A stretch of 64,000 nucleotides of DNA from NCBI GenBank assembly GCA_003045895.1, contig PZPC01000001.1, positions 1 to 64,000 on the forward strand. Direction: 5' to 3'. Position numbers and translations under genes: made by a program. Within the stretch, counting starts at the first letter, position 1. Every line of letters starts with the position of its first letter. Under the pieces are notes generated by a model, which saw only the letters and a program-made list of their open reading frames with translations, searched no databases and was not told where the DNA came from. This document shows positions 34,745 to 44,200 of the stretch, piece after piece. This DNA is from Bacteroidota bacterium (GTDB lineage: Bacteria; Bacteroidota; Bacteroidia; Chitinophagales; Saprospiraceae).

Positions 34745-34850
34745 TATCTTTGTGTCGCTTACTTTAAGCAAAAGATTATTATTTTCACATCAGAGAGAGC
34801 GCGTTTTTAAAGGAGCCCTGCCTATCTTATTTCAGGGCTCACTTTTTTTT
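34745..34850 (+). ncRNA. Candidate small RNA with own promoter and terminator
   Basis: A perfect TATCTTTG -7 box (34745..34752) is followed ~60 bases later by an intrinsic terminator: stem gagccctg (34813..34820) with cagggctc (34833..34840), then acttttttttattt. The predicted transcript (about 34758-34850, ~90 nt) holds no open frame of note. No RNA family is recognised. Alternatively it is an attenuated leader of the ornithine aminotransferase gene, which starts 147 bases downstream and has its own weak TACCTTAG box near 34946. Confidence 0.4.
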
Positions 34851-34997
34851 ATTTGCTTTGTTTAACGATGTTTTCAATCTGCGCTTGTCTTCCCCTTAAA
34901 TAAAGAAAGTCTTTCCTTCTATTTACATCTACGTGTAAATAATCCTACCTTAGCGTTATTGCTACAGGTTTAGTGTACGTTATAAATACCACCACAT

Positions 34998-36290
34998 ATG
35001 TTAACTTCAAACTCAACGCTTTCGTCCGAGGCATTAATGGAATTGGAGAATCAGTACGGTGCCCACAATTATCACCCATTACCGGTGGTACTTGCCCGTG
35101 GCCGTGGCGTCTATGTTTGGGATGTTGAAGGCAAGCGTTATTACGATTTCCTTTCTGCTTATTCGGCTGTTAATCAAGGTCATTGCCATCCGCGGATTAT
35201 CGATGCACTAGTCGAACAGGCCCGGGAACTGACCCTGACCTCCCGCGCCTTCTACAACGACGGTCTCGGCCTTTACGAGGAATACCTGACCCGGTATTTC
35301 GGTTTTGAAAAGGTGCTTCCGATGAATACCGGCGCAGAAGCTGTAGAAACCGCCGTAAAAATTGTCCGTAAGTGGGGGTATGAGAAAAAGGGAATCCCTG
35401 CCGGCGAAGCCAAAATCATCGTTTGCGGCCAGAATTTCCACGGGCGCACCATCAGTATCATTTCTTTTTCCAGCGATCCCAACGCCAAAGGGCAGTTTGG
35501 TCCTTATACGCCGGGTTTTCAGTCGGTACCTTACAACGATCTGGCGGCCTTGCAGGCCGTGCTGGATCAGGAACCGGAAAAAATAGCGGGCTTCCTCGTA
35601 GAACCCATTCAGGGGGAAGCGGGCGTTTATGTGCCGGATGACAACTTTATCCCAGCGGCAGCGGCACTTTGCCGGGAGCGCAATATCCTTTTTGTAGCCG
35701 ACGAAATTCAAACGGGTATCGGTCGTACAGGGGCTTTGTTGCGGATTTGTGGCGACTGTACCTGCGCGGGGCACTGCGAACAGCAAGCTACTTATACGCG
35801 TCCGGATGTCCTGATTCTGGGCAAGGCCATTTCTGGTGGTGTTTATCCGGTTTCGGCAGTCTTGGCAGATAACACAATTATGGAGGTCATCCGCCCCGGT
35901 CAACACGGCAGCACATTCGGGGGTAACCCCCTGGCTTGTGCCGTGGCGATGGCTGCCCTGGAGGTGGTTCGCGACGAAAAACTCACCCAGAATGCCCGCC
36001 AACTGGGCAACCGCTTCCGGGAGCGCATGCAGGAACTGGTGGATCGCTTTCCCCAGGTACTGAGCAAGGTACGGGGTAAGGGACTTCTCAATGCGGTAGT
36101 GATCAACGATACTCCCGACAGTAAAACGGCCTGGAACATGTGCGTGAGCCTGGCTGAGGCCGGCCTGCTGGCCAAGCCAACCCACGGCAACATCATCCGC
36201 TTTGCACCACCACTGGTGATAACGGAGGATCAACTCGAGGAATGCTGCGACATTATCGCGGGGGTGGTGGAGCAATTTGCGGCGAATTAA
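34998..36290 (+). CDS. rocD: Ornithine--oxo-acid transaminase
   Basis: This PLP enzyme converts ornithine and 2-oxoglutarate to glutamate-5-semialdehyde and glutamate. The 430-residue protein has ENQYGAHNYHPLPVVLARG, LPMNTGAEAVETAVK, FVADEIQTGIGRTG and the cofactor lysine in LILGKAISGGVYPVSAV, with STFGGNPLAC near the end, all typical of RocD. Between GRTG and RPDVLILGK lies an insertion with four cysteines and a histidine (CGDCTCAGHCEQ) that is absent from textbook RocD. It stands alone, 147 bases after the candidate small RNA. Confidence 0.92.
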   Translation: MLTSNSTLSSEALMELENQYGAHNYHPLPVVLARGRGVYVWDVEGKRYYDFLSAYSAVNQGHCHPRIIDALVEQARELTLTSRAFYNDGLGLYEEYLTRYFGFEKVLPMNTGAEAVETAVKIVRKWGYEKKGIPAGEAKIIVCGQNFHGRTISIISFSSDPNAKGQFGPYTPGFQSVPYNDLAALQAVLDQEPEKIAGFLVEPIQGEAGVYVPDDNFIPAAAALCRERNILFVADEIQTGIGRTGALLRICGDCTCAGHCEQQATYTRPDVLILGKAISGGVYPVSAVLADNTIMEVIRPGQHGSTFGGNPLACAVAMAALEVVRDEKLTQNARQLGNRFRERMQELVDRFPQVLSKVRGKGLLNAVVINDTPDSKTAWNMCVSLAEAGLLAKPTHGNIIRFAPPLVITEDQLEECCDIIAGVVEQFAAN

Positions 36291-36374
36291 CAATCCTGAC
36301 CAGCAAATGCAACAACCACACCCATTATTGTCGTTATTAATATATATTGAAATAAACCAACCAACACACCAGCA

Positions 36375-39300
36375 ATGCTAAAACGATTGTTGCCCTTACT
36401 GGCGGCAGTATTTTTCGCAGGTTGGGTTGCGGCACAAGAAACCACTGTCTACACGGAAGCAAACCGGGCCTTCAAGCGCGGCGAGACTTTCTTTGACGAA
36501 GGTTTGTTTGCTAAAGCTCAAAGCGAATTCCGCCAAACGATAAATCTCTTGCGTCCGATCAACGAAGCTGACTCGGAATTACTACACACCAAAGCGGAAC
36601 TCGGCTATGCGCAGGCCGCCGTGCGGCTCAGCCAACCCGACGGCGAGAAGCTTATTCTGGATTTTATCCGCAACTACGCGCCTGATCCCATTGCCAACCT
36701 GGCCCTGATCGAGATAGCCAATTATTATTTCGATACCAAAGACTACGATAAGGCTATCGCCTACCTCGGCAAAGTGCCTAAGTACGGCCTGAGCAAAGAG
36801 GAGCGTTCCGAAGTATCGTTCCGGCTGGGCTACGCCCAGTTTGTCAAAAAAGACTTCGGGCAGGCGAAGGGGAATTTTCGCGATATCAAAGACCTCGAAA
36901 CGGAATATTACTACCCGGCCAATTACTACCTGGGACTTTGCTATTTCTACGAAGGCAATTACGATGATGCCGTCCGGCAGTTTCGCCTGGTGGAGCGCTC
37001 CAACAAATACGACGACTATATTCCCTACTATACGGCGCAAATTTATTTTGCCCAACGCCGGTTTGAAGAGTTGATCGCTTATGCGGAACCCCGCCTGTCG
37101 GATCCAAATCTGAAAAACCAGAAAGAAATCTACCAGTTGGTAGGACAAGCCTATTTCGAACAAGGCAACTTCCCCAAGGCACTGAGCTACCTGGAATACT
37201 ACGCCGACCGTTCGAGCAGTCTGCGCGCCGAGGAGTTTTACCAGTTGGCCTACGCCCAGTACAAAACCGGCGACTACCCCAAGGCGATCCGCAATTTTCA
37301 GGAGGTGAGTGGTGAAGACAATGAAATGGGCCAGGCGGCTAATTACTACCTTGGTGAATGTTACCTGCGCAACGGTGACCGGTCTTCGGCCCGGGCTTCT
37401 TTCGGCAACGCCAAGCGGATGACCTACGATCGGTCACTGGCCGAAGAAGCCAACTTCAACTACGGCAAGTTGTCCTACGAAATGAAGGATCCGCAGGAAG
37501 CCATCACGGCCTTTCAGCAGATTACCGCTACCAGTCCGTACTACCTGGAAGCCCAAACGCTGATGGGGGAAATTTTCTTGTCGTACCGCAACTACGAACA
37601 AGCCCTCTCCATCCTGGACGCCATGCCAAACAAACCGCCCCAGTTGCAGGCCAGCCACCAGAAGGTGATGGTGCTGCGGGGTATTCAATTGCTACAGGAG
37701 AAAAAAACAGCGGAGGCCAAGGCTCTCTTCACCCGGTCACTTCAGTATCCTATCGACTCGCGTAGCCAGGCCATAGCCCTCTACTGGCTGGCAGATATTG
37801 CTCACCAAAATGCCGAGTACAACGAAAGTATCCGCCTGAACAGCCAGTTCCTGACCCTGGCAAAAACCCTTACGGGCTTGCCGGACGAGTCTTCCCTGTT
37901 TGCCGGCAACTATTTGCAGGGTTACAACTACCTCAAGCAGGGCAACTTTCCCAGTGCCCTGGATTACTTCCTGGCCACGGTGGAAGGGATCAAACGCAAC
38001 CGCAGCTTTATTGCCAATCCGGAAGTACGGGACGATATGCTCGGCGACGCAGTTCTGCGAACGGGTGATGCCTACTTCAAACGCAACCAGTACAACCAGG
38101 CCATCCAGTACTATGACGAAGCCGTGAACAACAAGTACAGTGGCTACATCTATGCCTTGTACCAGAAAGCGCTACTCGAAGGCCTCCGCAATCGCAACGC
38201 AGAGAAAATACTGGCACTGGAACAAATCGCCACCGATTACCCCAACTCGGAGTACGCCGATGACGCACTCTTCCAACTGGCTATCGCCTACCAGGAAATT
38301 GGCCAGCCCGGTCGGGCGATCGAACCATTGCGCCGCCTGGTGAGCCAGTACAAGAACAGTTCGGATTTGGTGGTGCAGTCGTACCTGCGCCTGGGCCTGA
38401 TCAACTACAACCTGGGCAACCAGGAGGCTGCCATTAACTATTACCGACAAGTGTTCTCCAATAACCCCAGCGCCGAAGAAGCCAACGTTGGCCTTTCCGC
38501 GCTCGACGAGATTTATGTCTCGGATATGGGACGCCCAGACCTGCTGGAAGCTTTCCTGCGCACCATTCCCAACTACAACTTTAACGATTTCTCGCGCGAT
38601 AGCCTCTTTTTTCGCTCGGCGGAAACCCAGTACGAAAATGGCAACTACCAACGCGCCATTGAGGGTTACCAGAACTACCTCAACCAGTTTCCCAGTGGTA
38701 TCAATGTGCTGACCGCCCATTACCACAAAGGCGAAAGTCATGCCGTACTCCAGCAGTATGACCAGGCGCTGGTGCACTACGAATGGGTGATTGCCAAAGG
38801 AGCCAGTCGCTTCTATTTAAAAGCGTTGGAAAAAGCGGCCCTCATCGCTTACAACGCGGCGCAGGATTTTAACAAGTCTTTCGACCTGTATACCCGACTG
38901 GAGCAGGCTGCTGATACCGATGATCTGCGCTTTGAAGCACAATTGGGAGGCATGCGATCCGCTTACCGAATCGGCAATTCCCAGGCCGTTTACGCCCTGG
39001 CCAATAAGGTGGCCACCAACAACAAAGCCACCGATTTGCAGCGGGCAACGGCGAACTTTTACATCGGTAAAATTGCCTACGATCGCAATGACCTGACGGC
39101 GGCCCTGACGTCGCTGAACGAAACGATTCGCCTGAGCGACAACGAGCAAACCGCCGAAGCACGTTACCTGCGGGCCATGATCTACTACAAGCGGCGGGAC
39201 CTGGCCAAAGCCAAGGAACTGACCCTGGCGGCTAACCGCGAGAGCTCCGGCTATCCGTACTGGGTGGCTAAAAGCGTCATTTTGCTGTCCGATATCTTCG

Positions 39301-39488
39301 TGGAACAAGGAGACCTGTACAACGGACGGGCAGCATTGGAAGCCTTACTCGAAAACTATAAGGAAGACGCCACCGTGATTGCCGAGGCCCGCACGAAACT
39401 CGCCCGGGTCAACAGCATGATCAACCAGGGGAGTCGCCTGGATAATTCCGATCCTTCCCGCCTGGAGCTGGACGGCGGCGGACAGTAG
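36375..39488 (+). CDS. Large exported TPR-repeat protein
   Basis: A 1037-residue protein with a signal peptide (about 1-20) and tetratricopeptide repeats over almost its entire length. Recurring A-x-Y-x-L-G and Y-x-x-A-I-x-x-Y/F units are visible, e.g. YYFDTKDYDKAIAYLGKVP, NYYLGLCYFYEGNYDDAVRQ and RTGDAYFKRNQYNQAIQYYD. It is likely periplasmic and a protein-protein scaffold. The outer-membrane barrel gene follows 64 bases later in the same direction, a pairing that suggests an envelope complex. No enzymatic domain is seen. Confidence 0.8.
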   Translation: MLKRLLPLLAAVFFAGWVAAQETTVYTEANRAFKRGETFFDEGLFAKAQSEFRQTINLLRPINEADSELLHTKAELGYAQAAVRLSQPDGEKLILDFIRNYAPDPIANLALIEIANYYFDTKDYDKAIAYLGKVPKYGLSKEERSEVSFRLGYAQFVKKDFGQAKGNFRDIKDLETEYYYPANYYLGLCYFYEGNYDDAVRQFRLVERSNKYDDYIPYYTAQIYFAQRRFEELIAYAEPRLSDPNLKNQKEIYQLVGQAYFEQGNFPKALSYLEYYADRSSSLRAEEFYQLAYAQYKTGDYPKAIRNFQEVSGEDNEMGQAANYYLGECYLRNGDRSSARASFGNAKRMTYDRSLAEEANFNYGKLSYEMKDPQEAITAFQQITATSPYYLEAQTLMGEIFLSYRNYEQALSILDAMPNKPPQLQASHQKVMVLRGIQLLQEKKTAEAKALFTRSLQYPIDSRSQAIALYWLADIAHQNAEYNESIRLNSQFLTLAKTLTGLPDESSLFAGNYLQGYNYLKQGNFPSALDYFLATVEGIKRNRSFIANPEVRDDMLGDAVLRTGDAYFKRNQYNQAIQYYDEAVNNKYSGYIYALYQKALLEGLRNRNAEKILALEQIATDYPNSEYADDALFQLAIAYQEIGQPGRAIEPLRRLVSQYKNSSDLVVQSYLRLGLINYNLGNQEAAINYYRQVFSNNPSAEEANVGLSALDEIYVSDMGRPDLLEAFLRTIPNYNFNDFSRDSLFFRSAETQYENGNYQRAIEGYQNYLNQFPSGINVLTAHYHKGESHAVLQQYDQALVHYEWVIAKGASRFYLKALEKAALIAYNAAQDFNKSFDLYTRLEQAADTDDLRFEAQLGGMRSAYRIGNSQAVYALANKVATNNKATDLQRATANFYIGKIAYDRNDLTAALTSLNETIRLSDNEQTAEARYLRAMIYYKRRDLAKAKELTLAANRESSGYPYWVAKSVILLSDIFVEQGDLYNGRAALEALLENYKEDATVIAEARTKLARVNSMINQGSRLDNSDPSRLELDGGGQ

Positions 39489-39552
39489 GAACCGGAAACC
39501 TGGTTTCGCAGTGGTTTTTCAAATTATTGAACCCTTAGAAAAATAGCTTTGC

Positions 39553-41184
39553 ATGAAATATATAGCTAGTATCTGCCTGTTGCTGTTGGCGCTGGGTTTG
39601 GCCGCGCAGCCTGACTTGCCTTCCGGGCAGGTAGATATCGTCAAGAGCTTCGAAGCCCGGTTGGCCGAAGCCAACCGCATTGACGTGCGCCCCCAATTGC
39701 CGCCCCTGGATACCACCACGCGGCGTCTGACCTACAATGTGATCGGTAAGGATGTGGCCGTAGAATACCTGCCTCCCCGCATTCGCCCCCTGGCTTTTCG
39801 TACCGAGCAGCCACCTACTATCTATGATGGCTACGCCCGTTTCGGCGTGGGGTTGCCGAGTGCCTTCTACGGCGAACTGTCGTATGATATCACCAAGAAC
39901 AAGGAATTTGACTTCGGCATAGACCTGCTGCGACATACCCTCAACAACAACAAGAAGGTGGAGAACCAGCGGGTGAGTGACAACAGCCTCGGCCTGGATG
40001 GTACCTACTACTTCGACCAGGGGTATGCCGTACGTGGCAAAGTCGGTTTTCAGTCGAACGGAGTCAATTATTTCGGTTACAATGACCTGAACGAAGAGCT
40101 GGATACGAATCTTTATTCCTTTAAGCTGGAAGAAGTACGCCAGCGCTTCAATATCTTCGACTTCGGGCTCGAGCTCTTCAACGGGGAACGAACCCAGGGC
40201 GACTTCAACTACCGGGCCGCTGCGGACATCTACCTGATGAGCGACAACTACGCCGCCCGCGAGAATGGACTTTTGCTGACCTTTGACGCTACCAAGTGGT
40301 TTGACGAAAAACACCCCTTGCGTGTTACCCTCCGCACCGACTTTTCCTCGTTTCGGGATACCGTGAAGCAGAGTCTGAATAACATTTACCTGGAGCCCAG
40401 CTATACGTACCACGGTGATGCTTTCCAGGTGAAGATCGGTGGTAACCTGGTTGCCAACGACGACAACTTCTCGCTCTTTCCAAACCTGGAGGCCAGCGCC
40501 AACGTGGTAGCAGGGGTATTAACGGCCTTTGTGGGCGCGAATGGTTCGTTGGAAAAGAACAACTTCCGCAACCTGGTGGCCTACAATCCCTTCATTCTGA
40601 CCCGCCTGACAGTACAGAATTCCAAATGGACGGAATACTACGGTGGGGTAAAAGGGACCATCTGGGGCATTACTTACCAGGGGCAGGTAGGGTACAAACA
40701 GGTAGACAACCTGGCCCTGTTCCAGCTGGGTAATCCGCTGGACAGTATCGCCCGGTTTGACGTGCTCTACGATACCGCTAGTATTGTCACCATCAAAGGC
40801 AACATAATCGTGCCCTTGTTCGAGGGCCTGGAACTGCTGGGTGGGGTAAGCCAGAACATCTACACCCTGGATCGCGAGGAGAAACCCTGGCATTTGCCTG
40901 CTTTTTCACTCAACGCCGGTGCCCATTACTTTACACCCGACCGGAAGGTGGATCTGCGCGCCGAGTTGTACTTCGAAAACGGGGTACCTTACCGCAATAC
41001 CCTCGGTGAGGCCGATAACCTCAATGCGTTGTTCGACGTTAGCCTGGCGGGCGAGTACCACTTTACGGAAAAGTTTGGCGCCTGGGTGCAAATCAACAAC
41101 CTGGCCGGCAACCAACGGCAACGTTGGTTCCGCTACCCAACGGTGGGGCTAAACTTCCTGGTGGGGGTCAGTGCGCGGTTTTAA
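39553..41184 (+). CDS. Outer-membrane beta-barrel protein
   Basis: A 543-residue protein with a signal peptide (MKYIASICLLLLALGLAAQ) and then alternating amphipathic strands ending in an aromatic residue (VGLNFLVGVSARF), the outer-membrane barrel signature. It resembles TonB-dependent-receptor barrels but has no plug domain or TonB box that I can find, so it may be a plain porin-like or anchoring barrel. A TAGCTTTG box ends two bases before the ATG, too close to drive this start, so expression from the upstream TPR gene's transcript is more likely. A strong terminator follows. Confidence 0.75.
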   Translation: MKYIASICLLLLALGLAAQPDLPSGQVDIVKSFEARLAEANRIDVRPQLPPLDTTTRRLTYNVIGKDVAVEYLPPRIRPLAFRTEQPPTIYDGYARFGVGLPSAFYGELSYDITKNKEFDFGIDLLRHTLNNNKKVENQRVSDNSLGLDGTYYFDQGYAVRGKVGFQSNGVNYFGYNDLNEELDTNLYSFKLEEVRQRFNIFDFGLELFNGERTQGDFNYRAAADIYLMSDNYAARENGLLLTFDATKWFDEKHPLRVTLRTDFSSFRDTVKQSLNNIYLEPSYTYHGDAFQVKIGGNLVANDDNFSLFPNLEASANVVAGVLTAFVGANGSLEKNNFRNLVAYNPFILTRLTVQNSKWTEYYGGVKGTIWGITYQGQVGYKQVDNLALFQLGNPLDSIARFDVLYDTASIVTIKGNIIVPLFEGLELLGGVSQNIYTLDREEKPWHLPAFSLNAGAHYFTPDRKVDLRAELYFENGVPYRNTLGEADNLNALFDVSLAGEYHFTEKFGAWVQINNLAGNQRQRWFRYPTVGLNFLVGVSARF

Positions 41185-41244
41185 GCGCCTGTTGCGCTTG
41201 TTTCCGGAGGAAGAACGGCCGTGAAATTTTATCACACCAGCGGA

Positions 41245-41283
41245 CAGGCAAAAACGCACAATTGCGTTTTTGCCTGTTTTTTT
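41245..41283 (+). terminator. Strong intrinsic terminator
   Basis: A 14-bp perfect stem (41245..41258 with 41263..41276), 4-base loop caat, then seven or eight T. It ends the TPR/barrel transcription unit. Confidence 0.85.
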
Positions 41284-41333
41284 AGACGTAACCAGAACCT
41301 GTCTTTTGAATTCACATAAAATAAAATACCACT

Positions 41334-41561
41334 ATGCAACAAGATACCTTCTCTCTGCGACCTACCGACGAATTTATCGAGTTGGTCAAGTTGTTGAAAA
41401 TTAAGCAACTGGCCCAAAGCGGCGGACACGCCAGCATTCTCGTTGAAGATGGGGAGGTAAAGGTAAATGGCGAAACAGAGTACCGCAAGCGCAAGAAATT
41501 GCGGGTGGGCGATGTGGTTGAATTGGAGGGAATTGCCATCACCATATTAGCGCCTGAATAG
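41334..41561 (+). CDS. S4-domain RNA-binding protein (YbcJ-like)
   Basis: A 75-residue protein consisting of one S4 RNA-binding domain: FIELVKLLKIKQLAQSGGHASILVEDG is followed by the strand VKVNGETEYRKRKKLRVGDVVE. The size and layout match the YbcJ/YaaA-type small S4 proteins. Its RNA target, possibly ribosomal, is unknown. It starts 50 bases after the terminator of the preceding unit, so it has its own promoter. Confidence 0.85.
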   Translation: MQQDTFSLRPTDEFIELVKLLKIKQLAQSGGHASILVEDGEVKVNGETEYRKRKKLRVGDVVELEGIAITILAPE

Positions 41562-41723
41562 CTGCTGCGCTACGGCAAGTAAGTACAAAATTAAATTTTA
41601 TATTTATTTTTAAAGTCAGTTTAAGATTTGCTAGTGATAAATAATTTCAGTATATTACACGGCTAAATTGGCTTGTAGCCAACCAGTTTGAAAAGTCGGT
41701 AAACCATCTAAATCTACTTAGTC

Positions 41724-42194
41724 ATGAAAAATTTTCAGCAAAAATCACTGGACAATAATGCCAAAGACCTGCAATTGAAAGCACCAATGGCCACGGAATA
41801 CATGGTTCCGGCCGCGAAGTTATTCACCTTTAGGGCGGATACTCCCGTAATGGAAGCCATTAATACTTTACTCGAAAACCGGATTACGGGTGCGCCGGTG
41901 CTGAATGATAAAGGAGAAGTAATCGGCTTGTTAGACGACAAAGATTGTTTGAATATACTGGTAGGAAGTGCTTACTACAACCACCCCATGGAAAGAGATA
42001 CCGTTGCTACCTACATGTCCAACGTGATGAAAAGCATCACGCTCGAATGCGACATCATCAAGGTGGCTAACATTTTCATGACGACCCCCTACAAGCGCTT
42101 GCTCATTATGGATGAAAAAGGCAAACTGATCGGCCAGATCAGCCGGCGGGATATTTTGCGGGCAATCAGGGACATGGAGACCAATACCTGGTAG
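41724..42194 (+). CDS. CBS-domain pair protein
   Basis: A 156-residue protein with two CBS motifs (about 25-80 and 95-150). The strand-helix units TPVMEAINTLLENRITGAPVLND and the final KRLLIMDEKGKLIGQISRRDIL are typical. CBS pairs bind adenosyl nucleotides and serve as energy sensors; here the pair is stand-alone and the target is unknown. An AT-rich region with tatattac boxes precedes it. No enzymatic domain is attached. Confidence 0.85.
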   Translation: MKNFQQKSLDNNAKDLQLKAPMATEYMVPAAKLFTFRADTPVMEAINTLLENRITGAPVLNDKGEVIGLLDDKDCLNILVGSAYYNHPMERDTVATYMSNVMKSITLECDIIKVANIFMTTPYKRLLIMDEKGKLIGQISRRDILRAIRDMETNTW

Positions 42195-42397
42195 CGGGCA
42201 GCAGGTAGGGATGCGTTTTCATAGGGCTGTTGCAAATGAGGATTCAGGTAGGCCTGTTTACATAACCCTTACCAGTAGGTGTTGGTACATATATTTAAAA
42301 TAAAATTCTACGATAAGGCAAAATAATAATTTATTCTTTGTCATTTTTGAATATGTACAGTATATTACCAGTACATTTTCAAAAAATGCGATAGCCC

Positions 42398-44200
42398 GTG
42401 AAGCCCACCAATATCCAGGATCCGGAATATTTCCACAAAGTCGTCGACTGTCAGTTGGCCTGCCCGGCACATACTCCGGTGCCCGAATACATTCGGCTGA
42501 TAGCTGCCGAGCGTTACACCGAGGCCTACATGGTCAACTGGGAGTCCAACGTGTTTCCCGGTATCCTGGGGCGCACCTGCGACCGGCCCTGTGAACCGGC
42601 TTGCCGCCGTGGCCGCCTGGAAGGGGAGGAAGAACCGGTGGCCATCTGCCGCCTCAAGCGGGTGGCGGCCGACAACAAAGGCGCCGTCAAACACCTGATG
42701 CCGCAAGGGCCTTTTGCGGCCAATGGCAAGAAGATCGCCCTGATCGGGGGTGGCCCGGCTTCCCTGACCGTTGCCCGCGACCTGGCGCCCCTGGGCTACG
42801 AACTTCACCTCTACGACGAATGGAATAAAGGTGGAGGCATGATGCGAACCCAAATTCCGGCCTTCCGCCTACCCGAAACCGTGTTGGATGAAGAAGTAAA
42901 TTACATCCTCGACCTGGGTATCCACACCCACTTCAATACCTACGTGTCCAGCATGCGGGATATGCTCGCCAAGGACTACGACGCCATTTTTGTGGGCACC
43001 GGTGCCCCGAAAGGCCGCGACCTGCAACTGCCCGGCCGGGAAGCCGCCGACGCCAACATCCATATTGGCATCGAATGGTTGGCGGGGGTTGCTTTTGAGC
43101 ACATCACGGCCGTTGGCAAAAAAGTCATCGTGCTGGGTGGTGGCAATACGGCCATGGATTGCTGCCGCACCTCGCGCCGCCTGGGCGGCACTTCCGTGCA
43201 GGTCGTCGTGCGCAGCCCCTTCGAAGATATGAAAGCGTCACCCTGGGAAATCCAGGATGCCAAACGCGAAGATATTCCCATCCTCAACAATATGCCGCCC
43301 AAGGAATTTGTGGTCGAGAACGGCCGCCTCAAGGGGGTGGTTTTCGGCAAAGTTCGGGCGGAATACGACGAAAATGGCAAGCGTAGCCTTCTGCCCACGG
43401 GCGAACCCGATGTCTTTATCGAAGCCGATGACGTGATCATCGCCATCGGCCAGGACAACTCCTTCCCCTGGATCGAGCGCGACCTGGGCCTGGCGCTGGG
43501 CAAGTGGGACTTGCCGGTGGTGGATAAAAAAACCTTCCAGTCGACCCTGCCCCAGGTTTTCTTCGGTGGCGACGCTGCCTTCGGGCCCGAGAACGTCATC
43601 ACCGCGGTAGCGCACGGCCACCAGGCTGCCATCTCCATCGACCTCTTCTGCCAGGGTGATGATATCCTCAACGACCGCCCCGGCCCGACCACCAACCTGA
43701 TCAGCCAGAAAATGGGCATCCACGAATGGATCTACGACAGCGGCGTCACCAACGACGACCGCTACGCCGTGCCCCACGAAGGCAAGGAAAAAGCCCTCTC
43801 GAACCGCAAGGTAGAAGTGGAACTGGGCTTCGATACCCAACTCGGTTTCAAGGAAGCCCAGCGCTGCCTCAACTGCGATGTGCAAACCGTATTCAACACC
43901 AGTCGCTGCATCGAATGCGACGCCTGCGTGGATATTTGTCCCACCTCCTGTATCACCTTCACCACCAACGGCGAAGAGGAGGACCTTCGCCAGCGGCTCA
44001 ATGCCCCGGCTACCAACCTGTCGCAAGACCTGTACGTGTCCGACGTATTGCCTACCATGCGGGTGATGATCAAGGACGAAGACGTCTGTCTGCACTGTGG
44101 GTTGTGTGCCGAACGCTGCCCCACCGCCGCCTGGGACATGCAGAAATTTTTGTACCAAGTTACTAAAGCCGGACATACATGCAGCAACTTAGTGGAGTAA
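42398..44200 (+). CDS. GltD-like NAD(P)/FAD oxidoreductase with ferredoxin domain
   Basis: A 600-residue protein. The N-terminal Cys-rich domain (CQLACPAHTPVPEY, GRTCDRPCEPACRRG) binds [4Fe-4S] as in the glutamate synthase small subunit. FAD (IALIGGGPASL) and NAD(P) (VIVLGGGNTAMDC) folds follow, and the C-terminus holds two [4Fe-4S] ferredoxin motifs (CIECDACVDICP and CLHCGLCAERCP). The start is GTG 42398, with no in-frame ATG nearby. It overlaps the next gene by 22 bases. Within this operon it probably shuttles electrons between NAD(P)H and ferredoxin for the 2-oxoacid oxidoreductase. Confidence 0.85.
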   Translation: MKPTNIQDPEYFHKVVDCQLACPAHTPVPEYIRLIAAERYTEAYMVNWESNVFPGILGRTCDRPCEPACRRGRLEGEEEPVAICRLKRVAADNKGAVKHLMPQGPFAANGKKIALIGGGPASLTVARDLAPLGYELHLYDEWNKGGGMMRTQIPAFRLPETVLDEEVNYILDLGIHTHFNTYVSSMRDMLAKDYDAIFVGTGAPKGRDLQLPGREAADANIHIGIEWLAGVAFEHITAVGKKVIVLGGGNTAMDCCRTSRRLGGTSVQVVVRSPFEDMKASPWEIQDAKREDIPILNNMPPKEFVVENGRLKGVVFGKVRAEYDENGKRSLLPTGEPDVFIEADDVIIAIGQDNSFPWIERDLGLALGKWDLPVVDKKTFQSTLPQVFFGGDAAFGPENVITAVAHGHQAAISIDLFCQGDDILNDRPGPTTNLISQKMGIHEWIYDSGVTNDDRYAVPHEGKEKALSNRKVEVELGFDTQLGFKEAQRCLNCDVQTVFNTSRCIECDACVDICPTSCITFTTNGEEEDLRQRLNAPATNLSQDLYVSDVLPTMRVMIKDEDVCLHCGLCAERCPTAAWDMQKFLYQVTKAGHTCSNLVE

